Assembly: GCF_011758805.1 (NCBI RefSeq)
Contig: NZ_JAANOW010000001.1
Coordinates: forward strand, 1,674,001 to 1,738,000
Origin: Mycolicibacterium fluoranthenivorans
Lineage (GTDB): Bacteria; Actinomycetota; Actinomycetes; Mycobacteriales; Mycobacteriaceae
Length of the DNA stretch: 64,000 bases
Direction: 5' to 3'
Below the pieces are notes generated by a model. It was not told the DNA's origin, did not search any database, and saw only the letters and a list, made by a program, of their open reading frames with translations. Position numbers and translations under genes: made by a program. Below, piece after piece: positions 44,645 through 52,486 of this stretch (position 1 is the first letter of the stretch; the number at the start of each line of letters is the position of its first letter).

Positions 44645-45940
44645 ATGCCGTCGCTGCGCCTGGGGCGGCTGACCGCGCTGCTGGCCGGTTCTCTCACCGT
44701 GCTCGTGGTGGCCTCCTCGGTCAGCGCCTGTTCGACCGAGGCGCCCCGCCAGGCCGAGCGGCAGGACGCTCCCGCAATCAAGACCTTCGCCCCGCAATAC
44801 GAGGGCAAGCCGCAGCTTGCCCCGCCGGACATGACCGACGACGGACCGGGATCGTTGGTCTCTGTCGAGCCGATCAAGGGCGGGGCTGAACTGCTAGATG
44901 AGGACGGCGCCACGTACATGCGCGTGGTGTACCGGTCCACCTCGGGGATCGACGGGTCACCGACGGAGGTGTCTGCCGCGATCGCCATCCCGGCGGGCGT
45001 TCCGCCCAAGGGTGGCTGGCCCGTCATCGGATTCGGGCAGGGCACCAAGGGTGTGCTCTACAAGTGCGCATCCAGCTTGTTCCCGAACCTGCCGAAACAG
45101 GCCTGGTCCATGGACCAGTTCATCAAGGCCGGCTACGCCGTCACCGCCAGCGACTTCCAGGGTTCCGGGGTGAAGGGGTACGCCCATCCGTTCCTGGACG
45201 CAAAGACCTACGGCTACAACATCATCGATTCGGTGCGCGCGGCGCGTCGGGTCGGCGCCGAGATCAGCGACAAGTGGATGACCTACGGACACTCGGCCGG
45301 CGGCCTGGCCGTGTGGGCCGCAGCGGAGGAAGCGCAGGAGTACGGGAAGGGCCTGGATCTGCTGGGCACCATCGCGATGGCGCCGGCGGCGGATATGTCC
45401 GGTCTGGCCGATGCGGCCTGGAACGGCACCCTGACCAATGAGCAGCGGGTGACCATGGTCTACGCCCTGCAGTCGATCAAATGGTTCCACCCGGAGATGA
45501 ACCTGGACGACTTCCGCTCGGGTGTCACGGCGGCGAACTGGGATCTGATCCTCAACTGCATCCCGACGGACTTCGACCAGGTGGGCCGGGTCTGGGAGAC
45601 GATGACCAACGCCGATCTGAAGCCCAAGACCTATGAGGACGTGGTGTGGCTGCGTGAGCAGCTCGCGGCCCGCGCGGTGCCGAGCAGCCAGCGCATCGAC
45701 ACCCCGTTGGTGGTCGCCTACGGCACGCAGGACGGCCTGGTCAACCAGGCCTGGTTCGAGACGGCCATCAGCCGGGCCTGTGCGGCGGGCAGCAACCTGG
45801 AGATCAAGAAGGACCCGGGCAAGGGGCACGCCGACCTCGACCAGGCCTTCGTGATGGGCTGGCTCAACGATCGGCTGTCGGGGGTCCCGGCTCCGCCGAG
45901 CAACTGCGCGGACTGGCAGAAGTCGGAACTTCCCAAGTGA
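44645..45940 (+). CDS. Secretory-lipase-family serine hydrolase, lipoprotein (paralogue 1)
   Basis: 431 residues. Signal peptide with lipobox SVSAC (Cys29), then the family-typical DDGPGSLVSVEPI stretch. The alpha/beta hydrolase core has nucleophile Ser in GHSAGG, Asp in GTQDGLVNQAW and His in GKGHADLD, a complete triad of the PF03583-type secretory lipases. It sits 3 bp after the Wzz/kinase gene and is coupled to the second Wzz gene, so it belongs to the polysaccharide operon. Likely anchored outside the membrane; it may add or remove acyl groups on polysaccharide or wall lipids. Substrate unknown. Most diverged of the four copies. Confidence 0.82.
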   Translation: MPSLRLGRLTALLAGSLTVLVVASSVSACSTEAPRQAERQDAPAIKTFAPQYEGKPQLAPPDMTDDGPGSLVSVEPIKGGAELLDEDGATYMRVVYRSTSGIDGSPTEVSAAIAIPAGVPPKGGWPVIGFGQGTKGVLYKCASSLFPNLPKQAWSMDQFIKAGYAVTASDFQGSGVKGYAHPFLDAKTYGYNIIDSVRAARRVGAEISDKWMTYGHSAGGLAVWAAAEEAQEYGKGLDLLGTIAMAPAADMSGLADAAWNGTLTNEQRVTMVYALQSIKWFHPEMNLDDFRSGVTAANWDLILNCIPTDFDQVGRVWETMTNADLKPKTYEDVVWLREQLAARAVPSSQRIDTPLVVAYGTQDGLVNQAWFETAISRACAAGSNLEIKKDPGKGHADLDQAFVMGWLNDRLSGVPAPPSNCADWQKSELPK

Positions 45941-46665
45941 GGGCCCCGGTCGAGGTACCGCGGCTGCGCGACTACGCCTCGATGCTGGCGCGGGTGTGGC
46001 TGATCGTCCTGGTGGCCACCGTGCTGTCTGCCGGTGCGGCGGTCGCCGCGGTCAAAGCGCGACCGGCCAGCTACACGGCCTCCGTCGAAGTGTTCGCCAC
46101 CGTCGCGGGCGACCCGAGCACGTTCGCGCTGTACTACGGCGGTATGGGCGCGAAACTGCGCATACCGAGCTACGTGGAGTTGGCGAAGTCCAGATTGGTC
46201 GCCCAGCGTGCCGTCCAGGAATTGCAGTCGACGACCCGGCCGGAGGATCTCGCCGCGCGGGTGTCGGCGGAATGGGTGCCCGGTGGGGCGGACGCGCGAG
46301 GCCGGGCGAATTCGGTGTTCATGCGTGTCACCGTCACCAACTCGAACCCGGAGACCGCGGTCAAGGAGGCCAACGCCATCGGGAGCAACCTGGTGACGTT
46401 GTCGAAAGAACTCGAATGGTTCGAGTCCAAGTTCAACGACGATATTCAGTACAAGGGCCCGCTTGCGGAATTGTTGCCGGTCGGCGTGGCGAAGACGGCA
46501 CAATTGGTGCCGACCCCGATCCTGGGGCCGATGTCGATCGGCGCCGGGGTCGGCCTGGCGGTCAGCGCGCTGATCATGCTGGCGGTCGAGATCGCCCGTG
46601 GCACCGTGGGCACGCGCGGGCAGCTAAATTACATTGTCAAACTTGCGACGCACCGGAAGACGTAG
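45937..46665 (+). CDS. Second Wzz/YveK-like chain-length protein, no ATPase domain
   Basis: 242 residues; GTG overlaps the lipase stop by 4 bp. An N-terminal helix (VWLIVLVATVLSAGAAVAAV) and a C-terminal helix (GPMSIGAGVGLAVSALIMLA) flank an external domain with YTASVEVFATVAG and VPTP before the second helix, the usual Wzz proline motif. Partner or alternative to the 43.2-kb protein in chain-length control. The presence of two such proteins suggests hetero-oligomers or two product sizes. Confidence 0.82.
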   Translation: MRAPVEVPRLRDYASMLARVWLIVLVATVLSAGAAVAAVKARPASYTASVEVFATVAGDPSTFALYYGGMGAKLRIPSYVELAKSRLVAQRAVQELQSTTRPEDLAARVSAEWVPGGADARGRANSVFMRVTVTNSNPETAVKEANAIGSNLVTLSKELEWFESKFNDDIQYKGPLAELLPVGVAKTAQLVPTPILGPMSIGAGVGLAVSALIMLAVEIARGTVGTRGQLNYIVKLATHRKT

Positions 46666-46672
46666 GAGCTTT

Positions 46673-47953
46673 GTGAAATCTGCGAGGACCGCTGCGCGTG
46701 CGTTGACGGCGAGTGCGCTGGCCGCGATGGTGGTGTTGACCGGCTGCAGCGCCGCCAAGACCGGTGAGCCGGCGCCGCAGTCGTCCGGCGGCGATCACGA
46801 ACTCCACCTGCCGGGGGATTATTCCGGTGAGGGTCCGGGAACGCTGCGCAGTGCGATCACGCTGCCCACCGTCGACCGCCGGATCATCCGGGCCTCCGAG
46901 GTCGCGGCCAGGATCAGTTACGTCTCCACCTCCGGCATCGACGGCAGCCTTCAGACCGTCACCGGCAGCGTGTTCGAGCCGCTCGGCAGCCCGCCCGAGG
47001 GCGGCTGGCAGGTCATCGTCTTCGGTCACGGCACCGTCGGGATCCACTCCGACTGTGCGCCGTCGTTGTCGCCGTCGTTGTCCGGTGCGGCCGATGCGAT
47101 CCGGGCCTTGTTGTTGCTCGGTTATGTGCTGGTGGTGCCCGACTATCAGGGACTGGGCTCCACTACCGGTTACCACCCGTACCTCGATGCCACCACCGAG
47201 GGCTACAACATGATCGACGCCGCCCGGGCCGCCCGGAAACTCCTGCCCGCCGCCTCGGACAAGTGGGTGGCTTTCGGGGTGTCGCAGGGCGGTCAGGCGT
47301 CCTGGGCCGCCAACGAACTGAACGCCGCGTACTCCAGCCCGGACCTCAACCTGGTCGGTTCGGTCAGTGTGTCACCGGCGGCCGATTTCTCCGGGCTGGC
47401 CGACCTCGCGATGGCCGGGGCGCTGACGCCTCAGCAGTCGATCGCGATGGTGCTGATCCTCACGACGCTCAAGACCGAACATCCCGAGTTCAACCTGGAC
47501 GATTACCGTCGCGGCGGTGCGCAGGCGAACTGGACTCTGCTCGCCGGGTGTTCGGCCGACTCGACCGAGAAACGACTCGATGTCGCCAGCTCGCTGTCGC
47601 CCGATGACTTGCGTCCGGCCAGTGAGGCGGCCACCGACCAGCTGCGCACGTACCTGATCCAGATGAGCGGGCTGCCCCGGTCACAGGCCGGCGTGCCGTC
47701 CTTGGTGCTGCAGGGCGACCAAGATCAGTTGATCCCGGTGGCCTGGACCGACGCCGCGGTGCAGCGAGCCTGCGATATGGGCAGTGTCATCGCGTCGTTC
47801 GTGGCGGTCGGCCGTGGCCACGGGGACTTCGATCCGACCGAGGCGCTGGACTGGATCCAACAGCGGTTCAGGGGCGATCCGCCGGTCAGCACCTGCACGA
47901 TCGAGGGCGGCCCGTCCATCCGCAAGGTTCCTCAGCTGACGTTGCCCGAATGA
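46673..47953 (+). CDS. Secretory-lipase-family serine hydrolase, lipoprotein (paralogue 2)
   Basis: 426 residues from GTG 46673 with AGGAG at 46664-46668. Lipobox VVLTGC near residue 28. N-terminal motif SGEGPGTLRSAITLP; nucleophile Ser in GVSQGGQ; Asp in GDQDQLIPVAW; His in GRGHGDFD. It is closer to paralogues 3 and 4 (GTVGIHSDCAPSLSP against GTVGIDGPCGPSLSP) than to 1. It lies between the second Wzz and the acyltransferase genes. Likely exported and lipid-anchored; substrate unknown. Confidence 0.82.
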   Translation: MKSARTAARALTASALAAMVVLTGCSAAKTGEPAPQSSGGDHELHLPGDYSGEGPGTLRSAITLPTVDRRIIRASEVAARISYVSTSGIDGSLQTVTGSVFEPLGSPPEGGWQVIVFGHGTVGIHSDCAPSLSPSLSGAADAIRALLLLGYVLVVPDYQGLGSTTGYHPYLDATTEGYNMIDAARAARKLLPAASDKWVAFGVSQGGQASWAANELNAAYSSPDLNLVGSVSVSPAADFSGLADLAMAGALTPQQSIAMVLILTTLKTEHPEFNLDDYRRGGAQANWTLLAGCSADSTEKRLDVASSLSPDDLRPASEAATDQLRTYLIQMSGLPRSQAGVPSLVLQGDQDQLIPVAWTDAAVQRACDMGSVIASFVAVGRGHGDFDPTEALDWIQQRFRGDPPVSTCTIEGGPSIRKVPQLTLPE

Positions 47954-47962
47954 TGAGCCTGA

Positions 47963-49267
47963 ATGATGAGTGAGAGAGCCGAGGCTGAGCTGCCCGCTGA
48001 GCTGCCCATCGAATCCCAGGTGATCGCGAGTTCGCCGACCCACCGACGGGTCGTCGGGCTGGACGGGATCCGTGGACTGGGCTGTCTGGCGGTCGTCGTC
48101 GGCCATGTCGGCGAGTTCTACACCCCGGTCACGCATCACAAGGCGCTGCTGGATGTCCTGGGGCTGGCGTTGATCCTGTTCTTCGTGCTCAGTGGCTTCC
48201 TGCTGTTCCTGCCGTACGTGCGCAGGCTGACCAAGCCGGGTGCGGACATGCCCGATACCCGCACCTACTTTCTGCACCGGGTGTTCCGGGTCTTCCCCGG
48301 GTACGTGGTCATCTTCCTGATCTGCAACTTCGTGCTTCGTGCGGTGTACGTCGAGAATCCGACGACCCAGCTGCCGGGCACCCAGCACGGCACCGGCATG
48401 ATCACCGATCCCGGCAAGCTGCTGGCCAACCTGACCCTGGTGCAGACCTATATCCCGGACTACGTCCAGACGGGCATCAACCCGTCCTGGTCGCTGACCC
48501 TGGAGATCGCGTTCTACCTGTCGCTGCCGCTGCTGGGCCTGCTGATGTTCGCGTTGCGCCGGCGGTTGAACGTCGCACCGCTGAAACTGGCGTTGGTGGC
48601 CCCGGCCATCCTGCTGGTGGTGGCCTATATCGGCCGGGCCCTGACCCCGTGGGTGTACGAGCACGTCAACGTGCACAACTTCACCCCGGACGGCGGGACG
48701 TACATGCCCGACATCTGGCTGCAGAACTGGGGCCCGAACCTGGCCGCGGTGTTCAGCCGCAGCATCCTGACCAATGCCGACCTCTTCGCCTACGGCATGC
48801 TCGCGGCGATCCTGTTCGTGGCGATCGAGCAGGCGGTCATCGGGGAACGGGCGGCCAAGTGGATTCACCGGGCCGCGATCTTGGGCATTCCGGTGTTCGG
48901 CGTGCTGACGCTCAAACTGGTCAAGGACCTGAGCCCGTTCGGCTACGGCGTTCTCGGCATTGTCTCCGCGCTGTTCATCGTGATGGTGATCCTGCCGCTG
49001 GCCTGGGGCGCCCCATCCAGATTGGCGCGGTGGATCGATGCCCGGCCGTTCTATTTCGTCGGGCTGATCTCCATGTCGGTGTACCTGTGGCACTACCCGC
49101 TGCTGTTGCTGCTGGGCCGGTTGAACCTGGTGGCCGGTGACACCTGGGGCGGCATGTTGCGCAACATGGCCGTGGTCACCGTCGTCACGCTGGCGGTCGC
49201 AACCGTCACCTACTACTTCGTCGAGAAGCCCGGGCTGGATCTGGCGAAACGATTCCGGAAACGGTGA
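47963..49267 (+). CDS. Membrane O-acyltransferase (acyltransferase 3 / OafA family)
   Basis: 434 residues; tandem ATGs at 47963 and 47966. About ten helices. Family motifs are LDGIRGLGCLAVVVGHVGEF (catalytic His in the first loop), LILFFVLSGFLLF, the R-x10-like YFLHRVFRVFPGY, and the terminal VYLWHYPL. It would transfer acyl groups, for instance acetyl or succinyl, to extracytoplasmic polysaccharide. Flanked on both sides by the secreted hydrolases, it suggests an acylation/deacylation pair. The GTG of paralogue 3 overlaps its stop. Confidence 0.88.
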   Translation: MMSERAEAELPAELPIESQVIASSPTHRRVVGLDGIRGLGCLAVVVGHVGEFYTPVTHHKALLDVLGLALILFFVLSGFLLFLPYVRRLTKPGADMPDTRTYFLHRVFRVFPGYVVIFLICNFVLRAVYVENPTTQLPGTQHGTGMITDPGKLLANLTLVQTYIPDYVQTGINPSWSLTLEIAFYLSLPLLGLLMFALRRRLNVAPLKLALVAPAILLVVAYIGRALTPWVYEHVNVHNFTPDGGTYMPDIWLQNWGPNLAAVFSRSILTNADLFAYGMLAAILFVAIEQAVIGERAAKWIHRAAILGIPVFGVLTLKLVKDLSPFGYGVLGIVSALFIVMVILPLAWGAPSRLARWIDARPFYFVGLISMSVYLWHYPLLLLLGRLNLVAGDTWGGMLRNMAVVTVVTLAVATVTYYFVEKPGLDLAKRFRKR

Positions 49268-50496
49268 AACGCCGAAAGCTGTTGTGGGCAGCGGTGATCG
49301 CCGTTGTCGTCGTGCTGACCGCGGGATTGCTGTTGGCGGTGTCCCCGTCGGTACGGCAGTTCGTCGGAATGCAATCCGACCCGCAGGATTCGCAGCCGAT
49401 CGCGACCGCCGACCTCAGTGGTACGGGGCCCGGGACGCTCGTCAGCGCCGTCACCATGCCCGCGTTCAACCGCCGCCTCACCGGCGCGCCGATTCGCGCG
49501 GCCCGGGTGGTCTACCGCTCCACCGAAGGTGACACCGGCGCCCCCACGGTGGTGTCCGGTTCGGTGTTCACGCCCAGCGGCCCCCCACCGCCCGGTGGCT
49601 GGCCCGTGATCGCCTACGGGCACGGCACCTTGGGCATCGACGAGCCGTGCGGGCCGTCGCTGTCACCCACCTTGTTGGGCGCCGTCGACTGGGTGACCAA
49701 TCTGGTGGCCGCCGGCTACGCGGTCGCGGTGGCCGACTACCAGGGTCTGGGTAACCCCGGCGTGCATCCCTATCTCGATGCGCGCACCGCCGGGCTGAAT
49801 GTCATCGACTCGGTGCGGGCGCTGAGACGCACCTTCGACGGTGTCTCGGAGCGCTGGGCCGCGCTGGGCGGCTCGCAGGGCGGCGGGGCGGTCTGGGCCG
49901 CGGGGGAGCAGGCGGGTACCTATGCGCCGGAGATGCTGCCCGTCGGGGTGGTGGCGCTGGCGCCGGCGGCCGACGTCGCGGGCCTGGTCGATCTGGCGGT
50001 TCAGCAGAAGCTGACCCGCGAACAGATGCCGACGCTGGCGGTGATCGTGGAATCGCTGGCGCGGCTGCATCCCGATATCAATCGAGACGACTATCGCCGC
50101 GGGATCGCCGCCGAGAAGTGGGATGTGCTGGTCGCCTGCAGTGGCGACAAGGTCCACGAACGGGAAGCGGTGATCAATCGCCTGCAGCCGGAGGACATCG
50201 CACCGCATTCACCGGAGGCGGCCGACCGGTTGCGCGGCTACCTCAACGCATGGGCGCTGCCGCAACGGCGGCTGTCGGCGCCGATGTCGGTGGTCTACGG
50301 AGGCAAGGACGAGTACATCGCCCCGGCCTGGACCGAGGACGCGATGCGGCGGGCGTGTGACCTCGGAGGCGTGGTGACATCGGACTTCCAGGCCGACAAA
50401 GGGCACGGCGATCTCGACTTCGCGTCCCAGGTCGACTGGCTGGGGGAGCGGTTCGCCGGCGCCCCGGTCACCGACGGGTGCGTCGCGAAGCCCTGA
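49264..50496 (+). CDS. Secretory-lipase-family serine hydrolase, membrane-anchored (paralogue 3)
   Basis: 410 residues, GTG start overlapping the acyltransferase stop (GTGA). A single N-terminal helix (LLWAAVIAVVVVLTAGLLLA) without lipobox suggests a signal anchor. Motif SGTGPGTLVSAVTMP; nucleophile Ser in GGSQGGG; Asp in GGKDEYIAPAW; His in DKGHGDLD. Shares HPYLDARTAGLN with paralogue 4. Last gene of its operon; an intrinsic terminator follows. Confidence 0.82.
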   Translation: MKRRKLLWAAVIAVVVVLTAGLLLAVSPSVRQFVGMQSDPQDSQPIATADLSGTGPGTLVSAVTMPAFNRRLTGAPIRAARVVYRSTEGDTGAPTVVSGSVFTPSGPPPPGGWPVIAYGHGTLGIDEPCGPSLSPTLLGAVDWVTNLVAAGYAVAVADYQGLGNPGVHPYLDARTAGLNVIDSVRALRRTFDGVSERWAALGGSQGGGAVWAAGEQAGTYAPEMLPVGVVALAPAADVAGLVDLAVQQKLTREQMPTLAVIVESLARLHPDINRDDYRRGIAAEKWDVLVACSGDKVHEREAVINRLQPEDIAPHSPEAADRLRGYLNAWALPQRRLSAPMSVVYGGKDEYIAPAWTEDAMRRACDLGGVVTSDFQADKGHGDLDFASQVDWLGERFAGAPVTDGCVAKP

Positions 50497-50513
50497 TCCT
50501 GGATTTCCCCGCA

Positions 50514-50557
50514 GTGCTCCACCGCTGCCGGAAATGCCTGGCTGTGGAGTGCTTTTT
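50514..50557 (+). terminator. Intrinsic terminator with T-run
   Basis: Arms GTGCTCCAC (50514-50522) and GTGGAGTGC (50544-50552) pair fully if two G-T pairs are allowed, with an inner GCC/GGC pairing, and TTTTT follows at 50553-50557. It ends the operon that starts at 43.2 kb. Confidence 0.75.
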
Positions 50558-50890
50558 CGGGCCCGACGTTTGCCAAAAAGTGGACCGCCGGCACTGGCCC
50601 GGCTGAATCGTTCTCGAGTGATTCTCGATACGTCCGCCGTTTATGCGGCGAATTGCTTTGACGGCGGGTTTCTGGCAACTAGCATTCCCGTTGCGGTTGC
50701 AGAACTTTTTGTCTGTGGTGAGATAAGCCTCAGTCCAGCTGTTCCTGGTAGCTCCCCGTCGGCACGATTGCGGACGGACTTGCAATGTTGCACCGCCGTA
50801 CTAGTGGCTAGCAAACCTCTGCAAAGATGCTCCGTCGGCCTGAAACGTGTGTAATATGAAGAATCTCGCCACGATGAGAGGGAATTAGCG
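50558..50890. other. AT-richer leader and promoter region of the priming transferase gene
   Basis: 333 bp without a gene, markedly lower in GC than the coding regions around it. A TAATAT -10 box lies at 50852-50857 and GAGAGGGA at 50876-50883 before the GTG. The rest holds no recognisable repeats or RNA motif, but its length and base composition suggest regulation. Confidence 0.5.
50852..50857 (+). promoter_or_regulatory. -10 element of the priming glycosyl-1-phosphate transferase gene
   Basis: TAATAT preceded by GTG (an extended-type TGTGTAATAT context). The transcript would start near 50864, 27 nt before the GTG start. Confidence 0.6.
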
Positions 50891-52420
50891 GTGGCACTGG
50901 TTTCTAGTGATACAACTGCTCTCGGACAGTTTGCTGAACCCCGGGACGCGACCGCGGTGAAATCGCCGCTGGTGGCGGTTGCCGACCGTTCGCAAGGACT
51001 GGCATGGCAACGTCGCTACGTCATTGCCCTGACGGTCTCCGATGTGGTCGTCGTGGGTGCCGCGATGGCGTGTGCGCAGATGGTCCGATTGGGGCGTCCG
51101 GTTACCCAGTTCGACCCGCTGACCATCTACTTCGGCTTGTTGTCGGTGATCTTCGGCCTGATGTGGCTGGGCATGCTGGCCGCTTACGGAACCCGCTCGC
51201 CGCGGATCGTCGGCGCCGGGACCGAGGAGTACCGGCGGGTGCTGTCGGCCACCATGTCGACCATCGGCGTCGTCGCCGTCACCGTGATGATCTTCCGGCC
51301 GGAATACGCCCGCGGTTACCTGGCGGTGGCGTTCCCGCTCGGCCTGGTGCTGTTGATGATCAGCCGCAGTTTGGCTCGCCGGGTGCTGAGCTGGTACCGC
51401 AAGGGCGGCCGCTGTGTGAACTCGGTGTTGGCGGTCGGCAGTCCCGCGGCCGTGCAGAGCCTCGTGCAGTCTTTGGGCCGCGCGCGTGACTACGGCTATT
51501 CGGTGGTCGGGGTGTGCCTTACCGGCCATCCCGCCGGCGGCACCATTGACATCCCGGGAGTCGGGTCGCTGCCGGTCCTGGGCAATGAGCACAGCGTCGA
51601 GACGGCGCTGGCGGCGAGCGGCGCCGACACCGTCGCGCTGACCACCACAGATCACCTCGGCCCGGCCGGCGTGCGGGAACTGTCATGGGACCTGGACCGC
51701 CTCGGCGTGGACCTGGTGGTCTCCCCGGGCATGGTCGACGTGGCAGGTCCGCGCCTGACCATGCGGCCGGTGGCCGGCTTGCCCCTGATCCACATGGAGC
51801 GGCCGCAGTACAGCGGAACCAAGAAGCTGCAGAAGCGCGTCTTCGACGTGGTGGTGTCCCTCGGCGTGCTGATGTGCGCCGCGCCGTTGATGATCCTGAG
51901 CGCGATCGCCATCAAGCTCACCAGCCGTGGCCCGATCTTCTACTGCTCGGAACGTATCGGCATCGACGGCACCCCGTTCAAGATGATCAAGTTCCGCACG
52001 ATGGTGGTCGATGCCGACAAGCAGGTCGGCCGGCTGAGTGCACTCAACGACTTCTCCGGTGGCGTGCTCTTCAAGATCCGCGAGGATCCGCGGGTGACAC
52101 CGGTGGGCCGCATTCTGCGGCGCTACAGCATCGACGAGTTGCCGCAGTTCTTCAACGTCCTCACCAAGGACATGAGTGTCGTCGGTCCGCGGCCGCCCCT
52201 GCGTTGCGAGGTCGACGCCTACACCGAGCAGGTGCGTCGCCGTCTGCTCGTGCTGCCCGGGATCACCGGACTGTGGCAGGTCAGCGGCCGCGCGGATCTG
52301 TCCTGGGACGACTCGGTCCGGCTGGACCTCTCCTACGTCGAGAACTGGTCGATCAGCAGCGATGTGCTCATCGCGTTCAAGACGGTCCGCACGGTCCTGG
52401 GTGGGGCCGGCGCCTACTGA
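50891..52420 (+). CDS. Undecaprenyl-phosphate glycosyl-1-phosphate transferase (WcaJ-like)
   Basis: 509 residues, polyisoprenyl-phosphate hexose-1-phosphate transferase that starts polysaccharide repeat synthesis. Residues about 35-150 hold four N-terminal helices, 150-290 a Rossmann-like domain (CVNSVLAVGSPAAV), and 310-509 the catalytic sugar-transferase domain. The catalytic domain shows KRVFDVVVSLGVL (re-entrant helix), SERIGIDGTPFKMIKFRTM, SIDELPQFFNVLTKDMSVVG followed by PRPP, and GITGLWQVSGR. It defines the locus as Und-P-dependent, Wzx/Wzy type. It is transcribed alone from the promoter at 50.85 kb. Confidence 0.92.
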   Translation: MALVSSDTTALGQFAEPRDATAVKSPLVAVADRSQGLAWQRRYVIALTVSDVVVVGAAMACAQMVRLGRPVTQFDPLTIYFGLLSVIFGLMWLGMLAAYGTRSPRIVGAGTEEYRRVLSATMSTIGVVAVTVMIFRPEYARGYLAVAFPLGLVLLMISRSLARRVLSWYRKGGRCVNSVLAVGSPAAVQSLVQSLGRARDYGYSVVGVCLTGHPAGGTIDIPGVGSLPVLGNEHSVETALAASGADTVALTTTDHLGPAGVRELSWDLDRLGVDLVVSPGMVDVAGPRLTMRPVAGLPLIHMERPQYSGTKKLQKRVFDVVVSLGVLMCAAPLMILSAIAIKLTSRGPIFYCSERIGIDGTPFKMIKFRTMVVDADKQVGRLSALNDFSGGVLFKIREDPRVTPVGRILRRYSIDELPQFFNVLTKDMSVVGPRPPLRCEVDAYTEQVRRRLLVLPGITGLWQVSGRADLSWDDSVRLDLSYVENWSISSDVLIAFKTVRTVLGGAGAY

Positions 52421-52473
52421 TCGGACGCATCGTCCGGCTGAAATCGCGCGAGAGCCGTCCTGTGCGGCTCCGG

Positions 52474-52479
52474 TAATGT
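52474..52479 (+). promoter_or_regulatory. Leaderless -10 element of paralogue 4
   Basis: TAATGT, 7 nt before the ATG at 52487. It argues for the ATG over the in-frame GTG at 52478, which lies within the box. Confidence 0.45.
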
Positions 52480-52486
52480 GGCTGGA

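Noticed and set aside
47681..49093. 470-codon minus-strand frame
   Set aside because: Antisense of hydrolase 2 and the acyltransferase; sequence is low-complexity Gln/His/Arg.
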